A stretch of 64,000 nucleotides of DNA from Datisca glomerata (lineage: Eukaryota; Streptophyta; Magnoliopsida; Cucurbitales; Datiscaceae): the NCBI GenBank assembly GCA_003255025.1, contig QANY01000292.1, positions 558,001-622,000 on the forward strand, in the 5' to 3' direction. Below the pieces are notes generated by a model that was not told the DNA's origin, made no database searches, and saw only the letters and a list, made by a program, of their open reading frames with translations. The position numbers and the translations under genes were made by a program. Below are positions 11,676-24,456 of the stretch, piece after piece. Positions within the stretch are counted from its first letter, which is position 1, and each line of letters begins with the position of its first letter.

Positions 11676-12321
11676 CTGAAAAGAAGAGTTGGTTTTGTGT
11701 TTGTTGATGCTGCCAAATGGTGTTTTCAAGTCCAACGGGGTTAGATTTGAATATGCTATAAGTGAGTTGATAGATTCTAATAATGATGCTTCTGGTGAAC
11801 ATGATTCTGGGTTTGCTAAAGAAGAGTAAGAAAATAGTATATTGGAAAATCCTAGTGAAGAATTTTGCACATTGGCTGATTCCAAATGCCTGAAAATACT
11901 GGACATCAGTACTCAAAATCTTAAGGAAAATAAGGATGGATCGAAGGATCTAGTAAGATCAGTTAACGTCAAGTTTAATCTGAGGAAGAAAAGTATCTTC
12001 TATGCTTACGATGTTAAAATAACGGAGAATCATAGAAGCAAGATGTCATCTACTTGTGAATCTTCTATGACATTTGATAATGTCTCTAGCAAAAAAAGTA
12101 AGCTTAAATGCAAGACTTGCACCAAAAGTTTAAGCTCTTATCAGGAACTTGGGGGTCACATCACTATACATAAAAGAGCCAATGAGGATTCGGGAAAGAA
12201 GGATATTGGTGAAATGAGGGATGGAAACGGACATCAGTGTTCCATCTGTTTGAAGGAATTTGGATGAGGCTGGGCTTTGGGTGGTCACAAGAAAGCTCAT
12301 TTGAAAACAAACTGCATGTGA
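11676..12321 (+). pseudogene. C2H2 zinc-finger pseudogene, unit II, 3' part
   Basis: This continues the copy broken by copia A. It covers the CLCLLMLP-like hydrophobic stretch, the acidic linker, finger 3 (CKTCTKSLSSYQELGGH) and finger 4. In-frame stops lie near 11827 (TAA) and 12265 (TGA, replacing the second residue of the GSGRAL motif). It still shows a fuller GGHKKAH version of finger 4 than the intact copy, which has NGHKRAH. The terminal TGA is 12319-12321. Confidence 0.9.
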
Positions 12322-14592
12322 TGGAGAGTAGATAGGTAGAGCAGTAGGCCATTTTATTGAAGCATCAATTTTCTGGTATAAAAGAAAGTTGGTTTTCCAG
12401 GTTGGATTTACAAAGAGTTTGTCTGTAACAGTAAGTATATAGTTTGATTTGCTGCTTATGGATTTTAAAGTGCAACTATCATTTTTAACAAGTTCTTTCA
12501 GTATATGCTTATTATGATACTTACTCTTTGTCATTTTAGGTAATGGTCAGATTTCACTATATATTGTAGGCAATTTCCTTTTAACTTTCATGCTTCATCC
12601 CCACTTTCATAAGCAACCCCTTCTTTTATTATTTTTATTTTTCAGATCTCTCATCTGGTCAAGGGTACACATTCTTCTATTCAACAAATAAATCCCATTC
12701 CTAGAATGAGTTGAAGGAGGAGGGTGGTCGGGGGGACAGATGAAAGAGTTGCATGTAAATTTGGTTGCTTGTTCGGTGTGGTACAAAATCAATATCTCCT
12801 TTTCTCTAGTTAGTCAAGGGTACACACTTCCCTTTTTATAATTTATGTATTCCATTCTCGTTGATGCTGTCCTGCTAAATACAAATCTTTATTTTCACAA
12901 TCACCTTTCTACCTCTAGTTATGAGTTTAAATAGAAAGTTTGTTTTGCTACTTATGGATTTAAAAATGTAATTACCATTTTTACTAGCTTTTGCATTATA
13001 TGCTTACTGTCATAATTGATACATAATATCCGTGATTAACTTTGATACTATTGTAGGAATTTCATTCTCCATTTTTTGTTGTAATTTTCTTCTAGATTCA
13101 ACAAGTGGAAGGAGCTAGGAGACATTGTTTTGGCAATGCTTTTGCAAAGGTTGGGAAAAAGCATATAGAAAAGGTGGATGGCATAGATTTAGGTAATGTT
13201 CTTGTTTTTTTTTTCTCTGGACTTGTGTGTGCTGGTTTTGTAGAACTTACGTATAAACTTTTAGTTTTAGTTGTTATTGGGGCTTGCATGCCTTCGTCTG
13301 CGTTCCATTTTTTCTATTTTATATTATTTATGAATTGGATATTTGTATTCCCTTTTAATTATTATTAATAAAACGGATATTACCTTGAAATTTTTTAGCA
13401 CATGATTGTCTAATGAAGTTTTTCCCTAGTTCAGTCCACCATTTAACAAAAAATAGTTTTTGCAATATATTCTTAGTGTAGTATCTTTCTTCCAAACGGA
13501 GAAAGATTGTTCAGATTAAAATTATGTTTGGTAATGCCAAAATCTATACAATAAACATATATTGGTTTTCAGAGGAAAGTATCAATGGCTTTTGTGGATC
13601 ACTCTTTCAATAGTTTGGAATATAATTCTTAAGAAATTAGTTTAAGTTACATCACATCTTTTTCTATATGCAATGTACTTTGACAAAAAGGGGGTAAAAT
13701 ATCTTCAAATGTCCTTAAGAGATATAGTACTGCATTTTAATTTTTTTTATACTATTAGATATATCTATATTTTAATTGTCCTATATTGACGGGGCTCGGG
13801 GCCTTATTGGTCTATAAAGTGAGAATTTCATCCTTATAGTCTAGGGTTCAACCCTAAGTTATGTAATTCCTCATGTCTCAACAACAATAAAAAATCTNGA
13901 TTGAATTCCTTAGCCAATAACTAAACAGTCCCAATACAAATTGCATAAAAAACATTTAGACATATTACTTCTTCAAGCCAAACAAAAATGTTCTCTAAGA
14001 ACGTGACAAATACAATAAATATTAATTAGATCCAACCGACTTCTTTCTTATGCAGTTAGCACCATTTATAAAATAAAACCACTAGGATCATTCTAATCTC
14101 TCTTTATCGGCTCTCTCCCAACCCACATGGTTGGGTGGAAAGTAAAATGATGTTCCACCAATGGATAGCATAAAAGATAAGGATTAGTAATTACATTCAT
14201 ATATATATATATGTTATGATCATTATTAGTGAGCAAAGTCAATCTAAGTATTCAACTATCTAGACTTGACATTTCAACCAGCCACATTAATCACATTAAT
14301 TTACAAATTTTTTCTTTGAAACTAGCTATGTTTTTTTAGGGAAAAAACTATCCAACTCTCTTATATACATCAATATGCAAATGAGAATCATGATTCAATT
14401 AAAAAAAGTCTTTAGGTTCCTTTAAGCCAGTGATTAAAACTTTGAGAAATGCTACAATATCTTGCTCCACACATATGAATCAGTTTTCTAAGTATTCTAG
14501 TTTCAATCATGTCCTTGAAGTGAAAAGTGACGGCTTTGGTGCGAAATCTGAACAACACTTGTAAGCAATCTTGTAGAAAAGATGAAATGAGA
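12322..14592 (+). other. Zinc-finger downstream block, unit II
   Basis: There is no gene. It aligns with the downstream blocks of the other units. About 1.1 kb present in unit I (4250-5350) is missing here at 13580, where GAAAGTAT is joined to CAATGGC. The exon-like block at 13100-13195 reads open as VEGARRHCFGNAFAKVGKKH and beyond, ending at a GTAATG donor-like site. The stretch 14096-14592 matches 35110-35626 and leads into the LTR. One N is at 13898. Confidence 0.6.
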
Positions 14593-15068
14593 TGTAGCAT
14601 TATGACTCAATTTTGAGTTAGTTAGCCACATAAATAGGCTGATAGATAATTTTAACTAACTATCATGCTACTAGTGTGAACCTAGATAACTACCATATTC
14701 TATCAACTCAGTCATAACATACGAATAGAGATCCATGAAGAATTAAATAGAGAACAAAGAAAAAGGCAACAACAGTTGAAAACGAAGAGAGAGATCATTC
14801 TATAAAGAGATGCTCGAAAAAGTCTTGAAGAGGTTCTTTTATTACTTCTAATCGAGGCTTGTGAGGGAGAGTTTTTTAATTCTTTCTTCTTTGTGCTCGA
14901 ATACCTTGTAATCTCTTGTAAAGTTGACTCCATCATAGTAGATTTGCATGTCAGCAACTAGATGTAGGTTCTCTTAGAGAACTGAACCAGTATAAGCTTT
15001 CATTTTTCTTCTTCTCCTTCATTCTTTCAGTTTCTTTACCTGTAAAATTTTTCACAATATCAGTTAGA
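14593..15068 (+). repeat. Solo copia LTR, unit III (main part)
   Basis: The sequence starts TGTAGCATTATGAC and continues to the CACTA insertion at 15069. The last 12 bases of the LTR lie at 24445-24456, beyond the CACTA element. There is no internal copia sequence next to it. The flanks TGAGA (14588-14592) and TGAGC (24457-24461) fit a decayed 5-bp target duplication, so this is a solo LTR left by LTR-LTR recombination. The frame at 14712-14957 is LTR sequence. Confidence 0.8.
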
Positions 15069-15576
15069 CACTACAAAAAATATGTCATTCTACAAGTGAC
15101 AAAAAACTTTGTGAAAAGTTATCCACAGGGTTCTCACGGTACATGTGACAGCCACTCATGTTAAAATTTTGCATTTTGCACAAGGCGTAGTGCCTCCTGG
15201 GACGAACGATGTGGTCTCTCACTTTTTACAGAGTTTTTTAACTCCTGTAGAACGTAGTTTAATAGGGTTTTCGGGCCCCTGTTGAATATATTCAACAAGT
15301 GTTTTTAATACTTTTAATGACATTTTATGAATGTTATTTTTATAATTAATTTATGTGTACCTGATTTACATACATATTTAACGCATTAAAAATCTATATA
15401 AACCATCAATGAAATGCTTAATGATATTAATATATTATTTCAGTTCCACAAAAGCACAATATGAAACTAAAAAATATCAAAAAGTATCATCACTAAGTCT
15501 AACCATCCACATATCATCACCATTTGTTCTAAAAATCTAAAATCATCTAAATATTTTACAAAATACTACAAATAAC

Positions 15577-16061
15577 CATAGTAGTCAATTCCGTTTCGAT
15601 TTCTGAGAAAATGAAATGTTTATGATATTTCTGTGTTTCGGTGCGCTATTTCAGAAAAATATTTCAGTAATCTAAAACAATGTTTTAAAATTTATTTTAT
15701 ATAATATAACAAAGAATGTATAGATTATGTCATGCAAATAATTAATGATATTAAATTTGAATAAAAATATTATATTAAACGTCATATTAAGTTGACGCGT
15801 TAAAAAATACTCCAATTCCTTTGTAATTCAGGAGTATATCCACTAAACCGATCTCACCATACCTCTGCAAAAGAAACATGTTGAGAATAAATTTAATTAA
15901 AATAACATAAATTCATAGGAGCATTTCAGCCGAAATAGACTGAAATTCGACCGAAACAGACTGAAACACGCCAAAACAGACCGAAACATACAAAAATTTT
16001 GGGTGAAAAATTACAACCCCTATTTCATTTCGGCTGAAACGGAGTGAAACAGACCACCATG
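15577..16061. mobile_element. hAT-like non-autonomous element, 485 bp
   Basis: Flanked by perfect 8-bp direct repeats CAAATAAC (15569-15576 and 16062-16069). The ends CATAGTAGTC and, inverted, CATGGTGGTC match at 8 of 10 positions. An 8-bp target duplication with short inverted ends is typical of hAT elements. The right half has a degenerate run of CCGAAAC/ACTGAAAC repeats (15926-16055), mirrored by TTTCGGT/TTTCAG at the left. It has no coding capacity. Confidence 0.75.
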
Positions 16062-18094
16062 CAAATAACCTAAAAAGTTCATTAAAATATCATATAAAGC
16101 CAATAATCCAAATCTTCAATCTTTGGATGTCCATGTTCAATAGCATCAAGTCATTGTAGGTCCTGCATTTTAAATAGAACTAAGTTACGAACATTGAACT
16201 TAATAGTTGAATATAACATTGAACTAAGTCGCCAAAATATATACCTACCCAATACCCACACCCTACCTGAATAAATCTAAATAATATAAAAACAAGTTAT
16301 AGATAAAGCCACTGATTCATGAGGTTTCTATATTTAATATAGTTTGATCAATCGTCCACTATTCCTTTAGTAATTACCCATCTAAAGGGACTTATTTGTA
16401 ATAATTATTTATCACAGACCATTTGTGTTCGCCTCAAGCATCATTTTTTGCAACCTTGTCATTGCACATCCATCATCTCCAAGGCTTATCGCCAACTACA
16501 AGGTTGCATGAAAATAAAAGATAAATACTCCCAATAACATCCTTGGCACAATACCTACAGAAGGTACACAGAAATAGGAAGCAAACTTTTGGTAATGTAC
16601 AATAATCTACAACCCAACTACATCAAGTGCACAAAATAAGTCGCCACATAAAGAAGCAGTAAACAAGCAGAAAAAAATTTATGTTATTTAAAAGAACAAA
16701 GAAATAAGAGTGATTAAATTTCACATGAAGGGTGCCCAAATAGTTGACTCAGACATATAATAACCGACCAAAAAAGTCAGGTATACAATAAGATTATTTA
16801 TAAGAACAATATAATGAAGCAAACAAAATGAGAAATACATTGCCTAGGACCACGAAGAATTTTGGTGTTACAATTCTTGTAAGCTCTTCCTAAAATGTGC
16901 TAAAAATGGCATCTGGTCTTTTGATGCGAAGAACAAGAGAAACGCTGAATTTATTTGGGATCCAAAAAACTATATCCAAACAGCCTTCAAATAGTGGTAT
17001 TGCATAATTATTAGTACTGCACATTTAAGAATGCATATTACCATACTACCTCTCACATCATGGTAACATAGAGCAGCACGCTTCACTTGAAGTAGCTAAA
17101 GACACCAAGAAAACATAATGTTGGAAGCAACTCTACATTATACAATACATCATATACTGTGGTATTCGATTTAGACTTTATACACAGTGATCATTCTAGC
17201 TCCTAAGCATTCTTTTTCTATGTACTTCGTTGTTGAAATATAGATCACGAGTGAAACATAATTAGGAGATTTTGTATCTAGCCACAGACACTGCCTCAAT
17301 AAATCATGTTGTGCACAAAACGGTTCTCAGTATTACCATCTGTAGATTTTGATACATATGCGTTATAATAAGTTTCATTACCATCAAAGCAAGGAAAATT
17401 TAGGAAAATCTTTGATAAGATCAGACGGATCCATCATAGCAAGTAAATGAAATGATAATTACTGAGGAGAACTTGCTCCAAGTTGAAAAGGTGATCGGAA
17501 AAACAAAATGTAAGACCCATTTAACGTAAAATAGACAAATAGGCAAGGTTAAAGCAACATGGCTCACTATCCTGTCAAAATATTCTATGTATGCTGAGAC
17601 CCTACCTGAATGTAGCTAATTTCACCGCTCCAGCTACTATCAGGTTGTGATAATACTGGCACAATCTTAACACCAGAAGATTCCCAATCTTTAAATCTAT
17701 CCCATAATAGGAAGAAGTAGAAAAATGAGAATCGGTTTCAATCCAGGGGACAAAGTCGATTGATCCTAACAAAAAAAAGTTGTGAAATAATGAGCAAACC
17801 ATTGATCAAACCTGGTAAGCCATTCTCTTTAAGTTTCCGGCCCCGTAATAGAGCCTAACATCAGATCTCTCGTTGGTGTAAATCCTTACCACTTTTTTCT
17901 TCAACATATCCCAAAGATTCCAAACAATGGCTATGCAATGATACACATTTCCTTTCATTTCCCAATTAATTTCCTAGATCCAAACATAGCCTAAATCTTG
18001 CAAACTAGGAAGAGATGCAGATTCACAATTGCCTTACTACAAATTAATGCATTCGGTTCAAGGATACATTAAATGTATTAATAACAAAAATTAC

Positions 18095-18548
18095 CTGAGG
18101 TCGTATAATTCGGTCCATCTCCAGCATTATATCTTCTAGCAAACAACCTTCTCCCGCATTTTTATACAGAAAGAATAGATGATTGGCATACAACGAATCA
18201 TATGTGTGCGGATAAGTTGAGAATGGTTCACACCTAGTATTAAGATAAATATTAGCATCCATTATTGGAAATAGTAGAATAACATATGTCTGATTAACTT
18301 TCTGTATGTCAACTTACCAATCATTCCTCAATTGTATATAGTTTATAATGTATTTTTATGTTTTACAGGAATTACATATATTACCCAAACCGGAAAGACA
18401 TTTAGAGCCACTGAAAATCCACCATGGAGAGCATTCATGTCCGTGACATTTCGTAGTTTGATTGTATTGATATCCATAAACTTCAAATAACGAGGAACTT
18501 GCTTTTGGCAAAAGAGAGTGTCTGAGCCAAACTCTTCTTGACTAACAC
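18095..18548 (-). pseudogene. PMT-type methyltransferase gene fragment (two exons) captured by CACTA 1
   Basis: Two exon-like pieces of a plant PMT/QUASIMODO-type putative methyltransferase (SAM-dependent, normally Golgi, cell-wall related). The first, 18548-18318, begins after a CAG acceptor. It reads GVSQEEF, then LRNVTDMNALHGGF (the family's RN(I/V)MDMNA-GGF motif), then PVWVIYVIPV, and ends with a GTAAGT donor. It has two in-frame stops (TAA, TGA) in the NTL-YDRGLIG segment. The second, about 18262-18095, reads RCEPFSTYPHTYDSLYANHLF and LLEDIMLEMDRIIRPQ and ends at a GTAATT donor. The rest of a normal gene of about 600 codons is absent. Retained introns point to capture of genomic DNA. 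Not functional. Confidence 0.88.
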
Positions 18549-19365
18549 CTGATAGAGAATGCAATAATAAACCATCTAATCACACAAAAGAGATTATGTA
18601 TATAATCCAAAATTAAACAAAAATCAGTGCACATCTGAGTTAACTTTAGTGCCAGGCCTTAAGTGATATGGAAATACGAACACAGTATATTACACGTGTG
18701 ATGCTTGTTCGTACCCAATTACAATACCCATTCTAATTTTGAATTCTTCACTGATGAAAAACATATGTAATTATAATTCTAATTATTATCATTATAACTC
18801 TATATATGCTAACAAGGAGGTAAAGGAGTAAGAGTGAGTAATGAAGAACTACACGTGAAGTAGACAACTAGATTTCAAGTTTATGAAAAATTTAGATCTC
18901 AGTACATATCACTAATACTGCTCATAATAATAAAGGACCAACATCTAAAGTTTGAAATGCATTTGAACACATTGAGCAAAAAGGGAGGCTGAACAACAAG
19001 AGAAAGCAACTATTGAAAATAATATCTTACTAACTTATAACTTGACCTTATAGCGAGCATGGAGGCGCCACTACTGAAAATCTGCACAAATACAAAAGCC
19101 ATGAATATAATAAATATTAACAAGTTAGAAGAAATATAAGCACTCCCAAACACACTATTAATATATGATAAACGAATTTAGAATTGTAAAAGGAATAATA
19201 CAACCCTTGCTTGCAACTTATATTAGGGGTTTGTTGTGAGGAGATGCTTTGGAAAAACCTAGTGTTTTAGACCAGTGTTGTTGAGCTTATCCAATATATA
19301 CATCATTTCCTTAAGATTCTCGCACAAAGACTTAAAATCACCTGTTACATTATTATTTGATGCCC

Positions 19366-19443
19366 AATAATGGGAACCTCCTTGTAAATCTACTTTTCCT
19401 AATAAATAATGGGAACCTCCTTGTAAATCTACTTTTCCTAATA
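19366..19443 (+). repeat. 39-bp tandem duplication
   Basis: AATAATGGGAACCTCCTTGT and the rest of the unit occur at 19366 and 19405, with a third partial start at 19444. It lies directly beside the copia B insertion site. Confidence 0.9.
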
Positions 19444-19460
19444 AATAATGGGAATCTCAC

Positions 19461-19680
19461 TGAAGAGAAACCAAAAGGCTGGAAGAGACTAGATCAAGAA
19501 GAAAGAAAGAAGAAGATATCAGGAAGAAAAGAGAAAGATTAAAACTGTGGAATACTCATTAACCAAACAAAAACAAAGTACAAAGATAATAAGGAAAGGT
19601 GTAGAATAGTTGTAAAGAAGTAAAAGACTAATCTACCCTCAAAGCAGAAGACTAACTAAAACTACTCCTATTGCTTAACA
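19461..19680 (-). repeat. 3' LTR of copia B
   Basis: On the plus strand it runs TGAAGAGAAACC to GCTTAACA, 220 bp, closely matching 24128-24344. On the coding strand it follows the tract TTTGAGGGGGGA. Confidence 0.93.
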
Positions 19681-22600
19681 TCCCCCCTCAAACTTATCCT
19701 CGGCTTTAGGATAAGTTATCCTTCAGGAAAAAAAAATCTAGGAGTACTAAGAGGTTTAGTAAAGAGGTATGCAAGTTGAACTTCAAAAGAGATGTGTTTA
19801 ACTTGCAAGTCTTTCTTCACAACTCTTTCACGAACAAAGTGGAAATGAATCTCCACATGTTTGGTTCTTTCATGAAGAACCAGAATAGAAGCTAAGGCAA
19901 TGGCTGAGGTGTTATCACAGTACATCACATGAGCTTGCTTATAAAATATATGCATATCACGAAGAACTTGTCTCAGCCATGTCAACTCAACTACTATATT
20001 TGCCAAGGACTTGTACTCTGCTTCAGTAGAAGAGCGTGCAACTATGGACTGCTTCTTTGCATTCCAAGAAATGACATTTGAACCAAGATAAACAACAAAA
20101 CCTAAAGTAAAGCACCTATAAGAGGGGTCCCCAGCATAGCCAGCGTCTGTGAAGGCCTGCAAGTGAAGTGAACCAGGCTTAAACAGGAGGCTATGATCAA
20201 TAGTTCTAAAAATATACCTAAGGATTCGTTTAACAATAGTAAAATGAGCAGTGGTGGGTGAATGCATTTATTGCCAAACCCAATCGACAGAAAAATAGAT
20301 GTCTAGCCGAGTAAAGGTAAGGTGTTGGAGACTACCAATGAGACTTAGATATAGAGTAATATCAGATAATGGAGACCCAACATGAGTCTATCATTCCAGC
20401 CTTAGCAAGAATGTCCCTAGCATATTTGGATTGATTAACATATATTCCAGAAGTTGTCCTGTGAATTTCAAGGCCAAGGAAATACTTTAATTCTCCTAAG
20501 GCAGTCATGTCAAGTCACTTTGCAAGGTTAAAACAAATTTATCAATATATGCATTATTAGTTCTACTAATCACAATATCGTCAACATAGAGAAGAACATA
20601 GGTAAGAGAATGAGAGGTAGCATGCACAAATAAGGAGCTATCAGTAAGAGATCCAACAAAACCTAAAGAGAATATATGACTAGTGAATTTTTCAAACCAA
20701 GCTCTAGGAGCTTGCTTGAGACCATATAAAGATTTATGAAGCTGGCACACATGATTATGACAGTTAGGATCAACGAAATCAGATGGTTGATTCATATAAA
20801 CTTCCTCATCAAGGTGTCAAGAAAGGCATTCTTGACATCTAACTGCCTCAAGAACCAATCGAAAGTAGCAACAAGAGAAAACATAACTCTAATAGTTAAT
20901 TTTTTTTTACAACTGGGCTAAAGGTCTCCCCATTGTCTAGACCAGCCTGTTGGTGGTACCATTTGGCCACCAATCAGGCTTTATATCAAGCTATTGTTCC
21001 ACTTGGGTTGTACTTTAACAACCAGCGAGGTTCTTATGAGTAAGTAGGGGAACCAACAAGGTTCTTATGAGTAAGTAGGGAACCAAGGTCCATGCGTTTT
21101 GTGAAAGCAAAGCATTAGACTCAAGTTGCATGGCTTTTCACAATTTAGGGAAGACTTCCGTACATGTGAAGGAAGTAGGTTCACTAGGAGAGGAAAAAGT
21201 AAGGAAGGCTTTCTTTTTTGAGATACCAGACTTTGATCTGTTTTGCATAGGGTGAATAGGCTGAATGTGAGGTAGGGGGAGGGTTAGGTCTGGATTGAGG
21301 TAAATCAATAGGTAAATGGGAAGAGTGATCAGAAAGGTGCAAAGTAGAAAGATCATTAACAGTATCATCACCAATGTTAGTGCTAGTAGTGTTAGTGGAA
21401 GTATCATGAGAAGCAGGCGTATCATTAACAAGAGATAGAACAGTAGCTTCAACAGGTAAACTAGAATCAGTGAATAAAATAGGTAAGCCTGAATTAATAT
21501 GAAGCTCATTAGCTATCCCGGAGACAATATGTAAATCAGATGCAGATTTATCAGCAGAGTGAAAAATAGTAGATAAAAAGGGAGAATGAGAGATAATACC
21601 TGATGAGTAAAGGGAAGAAAAGGAAGGGAAGAGAGAAGTATTCATCTTGGTGAGATCCTGTGGAGTCCTTGTAGAAAATATACTAGAAGTAAAACAAGCA
21701 AAAGGGAAGCTTATTTAATAAAATAACACATGCCTAGAAACATAGTATCTTTTATTAACTCTATCATAACCAAGATAGCCCTTTTGGTTCCAGGCATAAC
21801 CCATAAAACACACTGTACCATTTTAGGTTGAAATTTGTTGTGCATATAAGGTTGTAGATTAGGATAACAGGAACAACCAAACACTCTAAGATGTTTATAA
21901 TCAACAAATTTTCTAAAGAGTCTGTCAAAAGGTATCTCATTCTTTAAAACAGTACTAGGCATTCAATTAAGTAAGTATGCAACAGTGGAGAAAGCATAAT
22001 TCCAGAATGTATAAGGCATAGAGGCATGATGTAGCATAGTAAGACATGTCTCAACCAAGTGTCTATGCTTTCTCTTAGCTATGCTGAGGGGTGGAGGGAC
22101 AAGTTTTCTGGTGTGTTATGTCATTCTCAGTGATATAGGATTCAAATTGGAGGCTAGTATACTCACCACCTCCATCAGATCTAAAGATCTTGATCCTTGT
22201 AGAAAACATGTTTTCAACTATAGGTTAAAATTGTTTAAAAACAAGTGAGAACATCATATTTATGTTTGATAGGAAAAAGTCAAGTGAACCTAGACATATT
22301 ATTAACAAACATCACATAGAAACGATGACCAAGATAAAGGAGAAGTTGAGACATTATCAGAAGCATTGAAAGGTAAATTGGTCATTTTATTTGTCACACA
22401 GCTAATATAAATACAATTGCTCAAATTCAGAGAGGTACATGAAATGTTGGCCTTATTTAAAATTTGTTTAATAACACTAGCAGTGGGATGGCCTAACGTA
22501 TAGTGCCAAAGAAAATCAGAGTGTTTGGATTCAAGAAATGCCACAGTATGATTTTGAATGGATGGGATATAAGCCATTTATGCGTGGTCCTTTTTGTAAA

Positions 22601-24127
22601 ATTCATCCTGTGACCTTGTCCTGTATACAAAAGAGATAAGCATCAAAATAAAATGCACAATTGTTGTCAAGATAGAATTTATGCACAGATAGAAGATTAG
22701 AAGCAATCTTAGGCACGCAATATATTTGTAACATAGGAAAAGACTTAGAAGAAATGTTAAGAGTGCTAGAACCTGTATGTGATATAGGCAAGGATTGTCC
22801 ATTGCCAACCGAGATGCTCTCATCACCATTATATTCAGTGCTTATTGCAAGGTTGCTCAAGTCACGTGTGAGATGGGTGTTACACCTCGTGTCAGTGAGC
22901 CATACATGTGGATCTGAGAGATGTGAAACTTGACTTTGGGTTGTCATGGTAGAAAGATTATTGGAGGGACTTCTGCCTTGGTAAGTGAAGTTAAGCCTGT
23001 GATAGCAATCCAATGCACTATGATCTATTTTCTGACAAATTTGGCGTTAGACCTTGCCTCTCTGTGTGTTAGAGAAGGCTTCTTGGCTCCCATTAGGATT
23101 CTTATTAAATAAGTGTGAGATGTGACCAGGTGATGCACCAAGAACATAGGAGGAACGATTCCAGTTTTGAGTTCGACCCCCTCTCCCAAAATTAAATCTA
23201 CCAGAATTATTTTTATTAACTCTAAAGTTTCTGAATCCACGGCCTGGATTTGTTCCTCTGTTGTTATTGTTGTTGTAAGCAAGAAATGCAGTTTTGAAAA
23301 GGGATTCTCAGTATGCCCTTGTTGATTCTCCAAGAAATACTCCTCTGAATTTAGAAAGACATGGAGTTATTCTAGTGACAAGGGTTCCACCCTTGTTCTT
23401 ATGGACGTTCGAATGGTGTTGTAATCATTTGGGAGTCCATTTATTGTGTAGATAAGGATATCCTCATCTTCTACATTAATTGAGTTACTGCTAATTTGTC
23501 TCTGATTTCTTTGATTCGTTGTATGTAGGTACTATGTTCTTATAAGCCTTCTTTGAGGTAGATTGTAAGTCTGATTTAAGTTGAAGAACATTAATTCTTG
23601 AGATTGAAGAAAAACACCTCTAGATGGAGTCTCAAATCCCCTTTGAAGTCTTGCATCCTACTACATAAGAAAGAGTTGTTGGAGAGAGCGCTGCATTGAT
23701 AAGTGTCATAAAGGCATGGTCCTGTGCGACCCACTGATCATATTTTGGATCCTTGATTTCTTCTCCATTAACAGTCTTGAAAAGTAATGGGCACTTAATT
23801 GTGCCATGCACATATCCGAACACTGGGTGTGCTTTCAGGTTTGAAGTTACCTGGTATTTCCAAAGTACAGAATTATTAGAATCTAACCTAATCAAGACCA
23901 AGTTATAGATGTTAGAAAGAAGAGAAATAGGAGAGGGATGAGTAGTTTCTGAATTCATGGTGATGGGAGGAAGGTTGATGGTTTCTTGTGTTGAAGAAGA
24001 TGAAGGAGGAGTTTGGGAGTTGGGTTGGGATCTCACTCTATTTTCAAAGATTTCGTGAGTTTCTGAAGATGGGTTTTCTTTAAAGTCTACCATGATGATT
24101 GACGTTAAGTCGGGAGCTTTGATACCA

Positions 24128-24344
24128 TAAAGAGAAAGACGAAGGCTAGAAGAAACTAGATCAAGAAGAGAGAAAGAAGAAGATAACAAGACGAAGAGAG
24201 AATGATTGAGAGTGCAGAATACTCATTAATCAAACAAAACCAAAGTACATAGATAATAAGGAAAGGTGTACAGCTGTAAAGAAGTAAAAGACTAAACTAC
24301 CCTCAAAATAGAGGACTAACTAAAACTACTCCTACTGCTTAACA
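24128..24344 (-). repeat. 5' LTR of copia B
   Basis: 217 bp, matching the left LTR with a modest number of differences. The upstream-most ATG in the gag frame (24189) falls inside this LTR, which is why the gag start is placed at 24093. Confidence 0.93.
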
Positions 24345-24444
24345 CTCACCACATCTTGCCGTTAACTAAAATTATTCATCAATCACAGGAGAAATGTATG
24401 GACCATGTACTTAAAAGTTGTGGAAGTTCATATTTTTTGTAGTG

Positions 24445-24456
24445 AGAATCACAACA
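24445..24456 (+). repeat. Last 12 bases of the unit III solo LTR
   Basis: AGAATCACAACA follows the CACTA end and completes the LTR begun at 14593. The first three bases are the CACTA target duplication. Confidence 0.7.

Larger units (their letters stand above)
19461..24344 (-). mobile_element. Ty1/copia retrotransposon B, nested in CACTA 1
   Basis: A complete 4.9-kb minus-strand element flanked by perfect CTCAC target duplications (19456-19460 and 24345-24349). It has short LTRs and a primer-binding site complement GCTTTGATACCA at 24116-24127 directly beside the right LTR. A polypurine tract (complement of 19681-19692) lies beside the left LTR. In coding order: gag from an ATG at 24093 to 23632; protease region (WLTDT, decayed from DTGA) near 22920; GAG-pre-integrase/integrase 22577-22302 and 21962-21711; RT with YVDD (20795-20505); RNase H with ARSSTEAEYKSL (20267-19716). 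Frameshifts and stops separate the pieces. Confidence 0.95.
15069..24444. mobile_element. CACTA (En/Spm) element 1, non-autonomous, with captured gene
   Basis: The ends are perfect inverted repeats of CACTACAAAAAATATG (15069-15084 and 24429-24444). They are flanked by a 3-bp target duplication AGA (15066-15068 and 24445-24447). Joining the flanks restores the LTR sequence as seen uninterrupted at 36035-36045, so the insertion is well supported. No transposase-like frame was found. The element carries a hAT-like element (15577-16061), methyltransferase gene exons (18095-18548, minus strand) and a copia element (19461-24344). Without the nested copia it is about 4.5 kb. 16070-18090 and 18560-19360 hold nothing I recognise. 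Confidence 0.93.

Noticed and set aside
13105..13368. 87-codon frame in the unit II downstream block as a gene
   Set aside because: The frame is shifted in units I, III and IV and runs through a donor-like site into T-rich intron-like DNA. It is kept only as a possible exon trace.
17602..17802. Further methyltransferase exon in CACTA 1
   Set aside because: The translated frame shows none of the PMT C-terminal motifs, so only 18095-18548 is supported.
15069..19460. Transposase gene inside CACTA 1
   Set aside because: No Transposase_21, transposase-associated or TNPA-like motif was found in any frame. The element is treated as non-autonomous.
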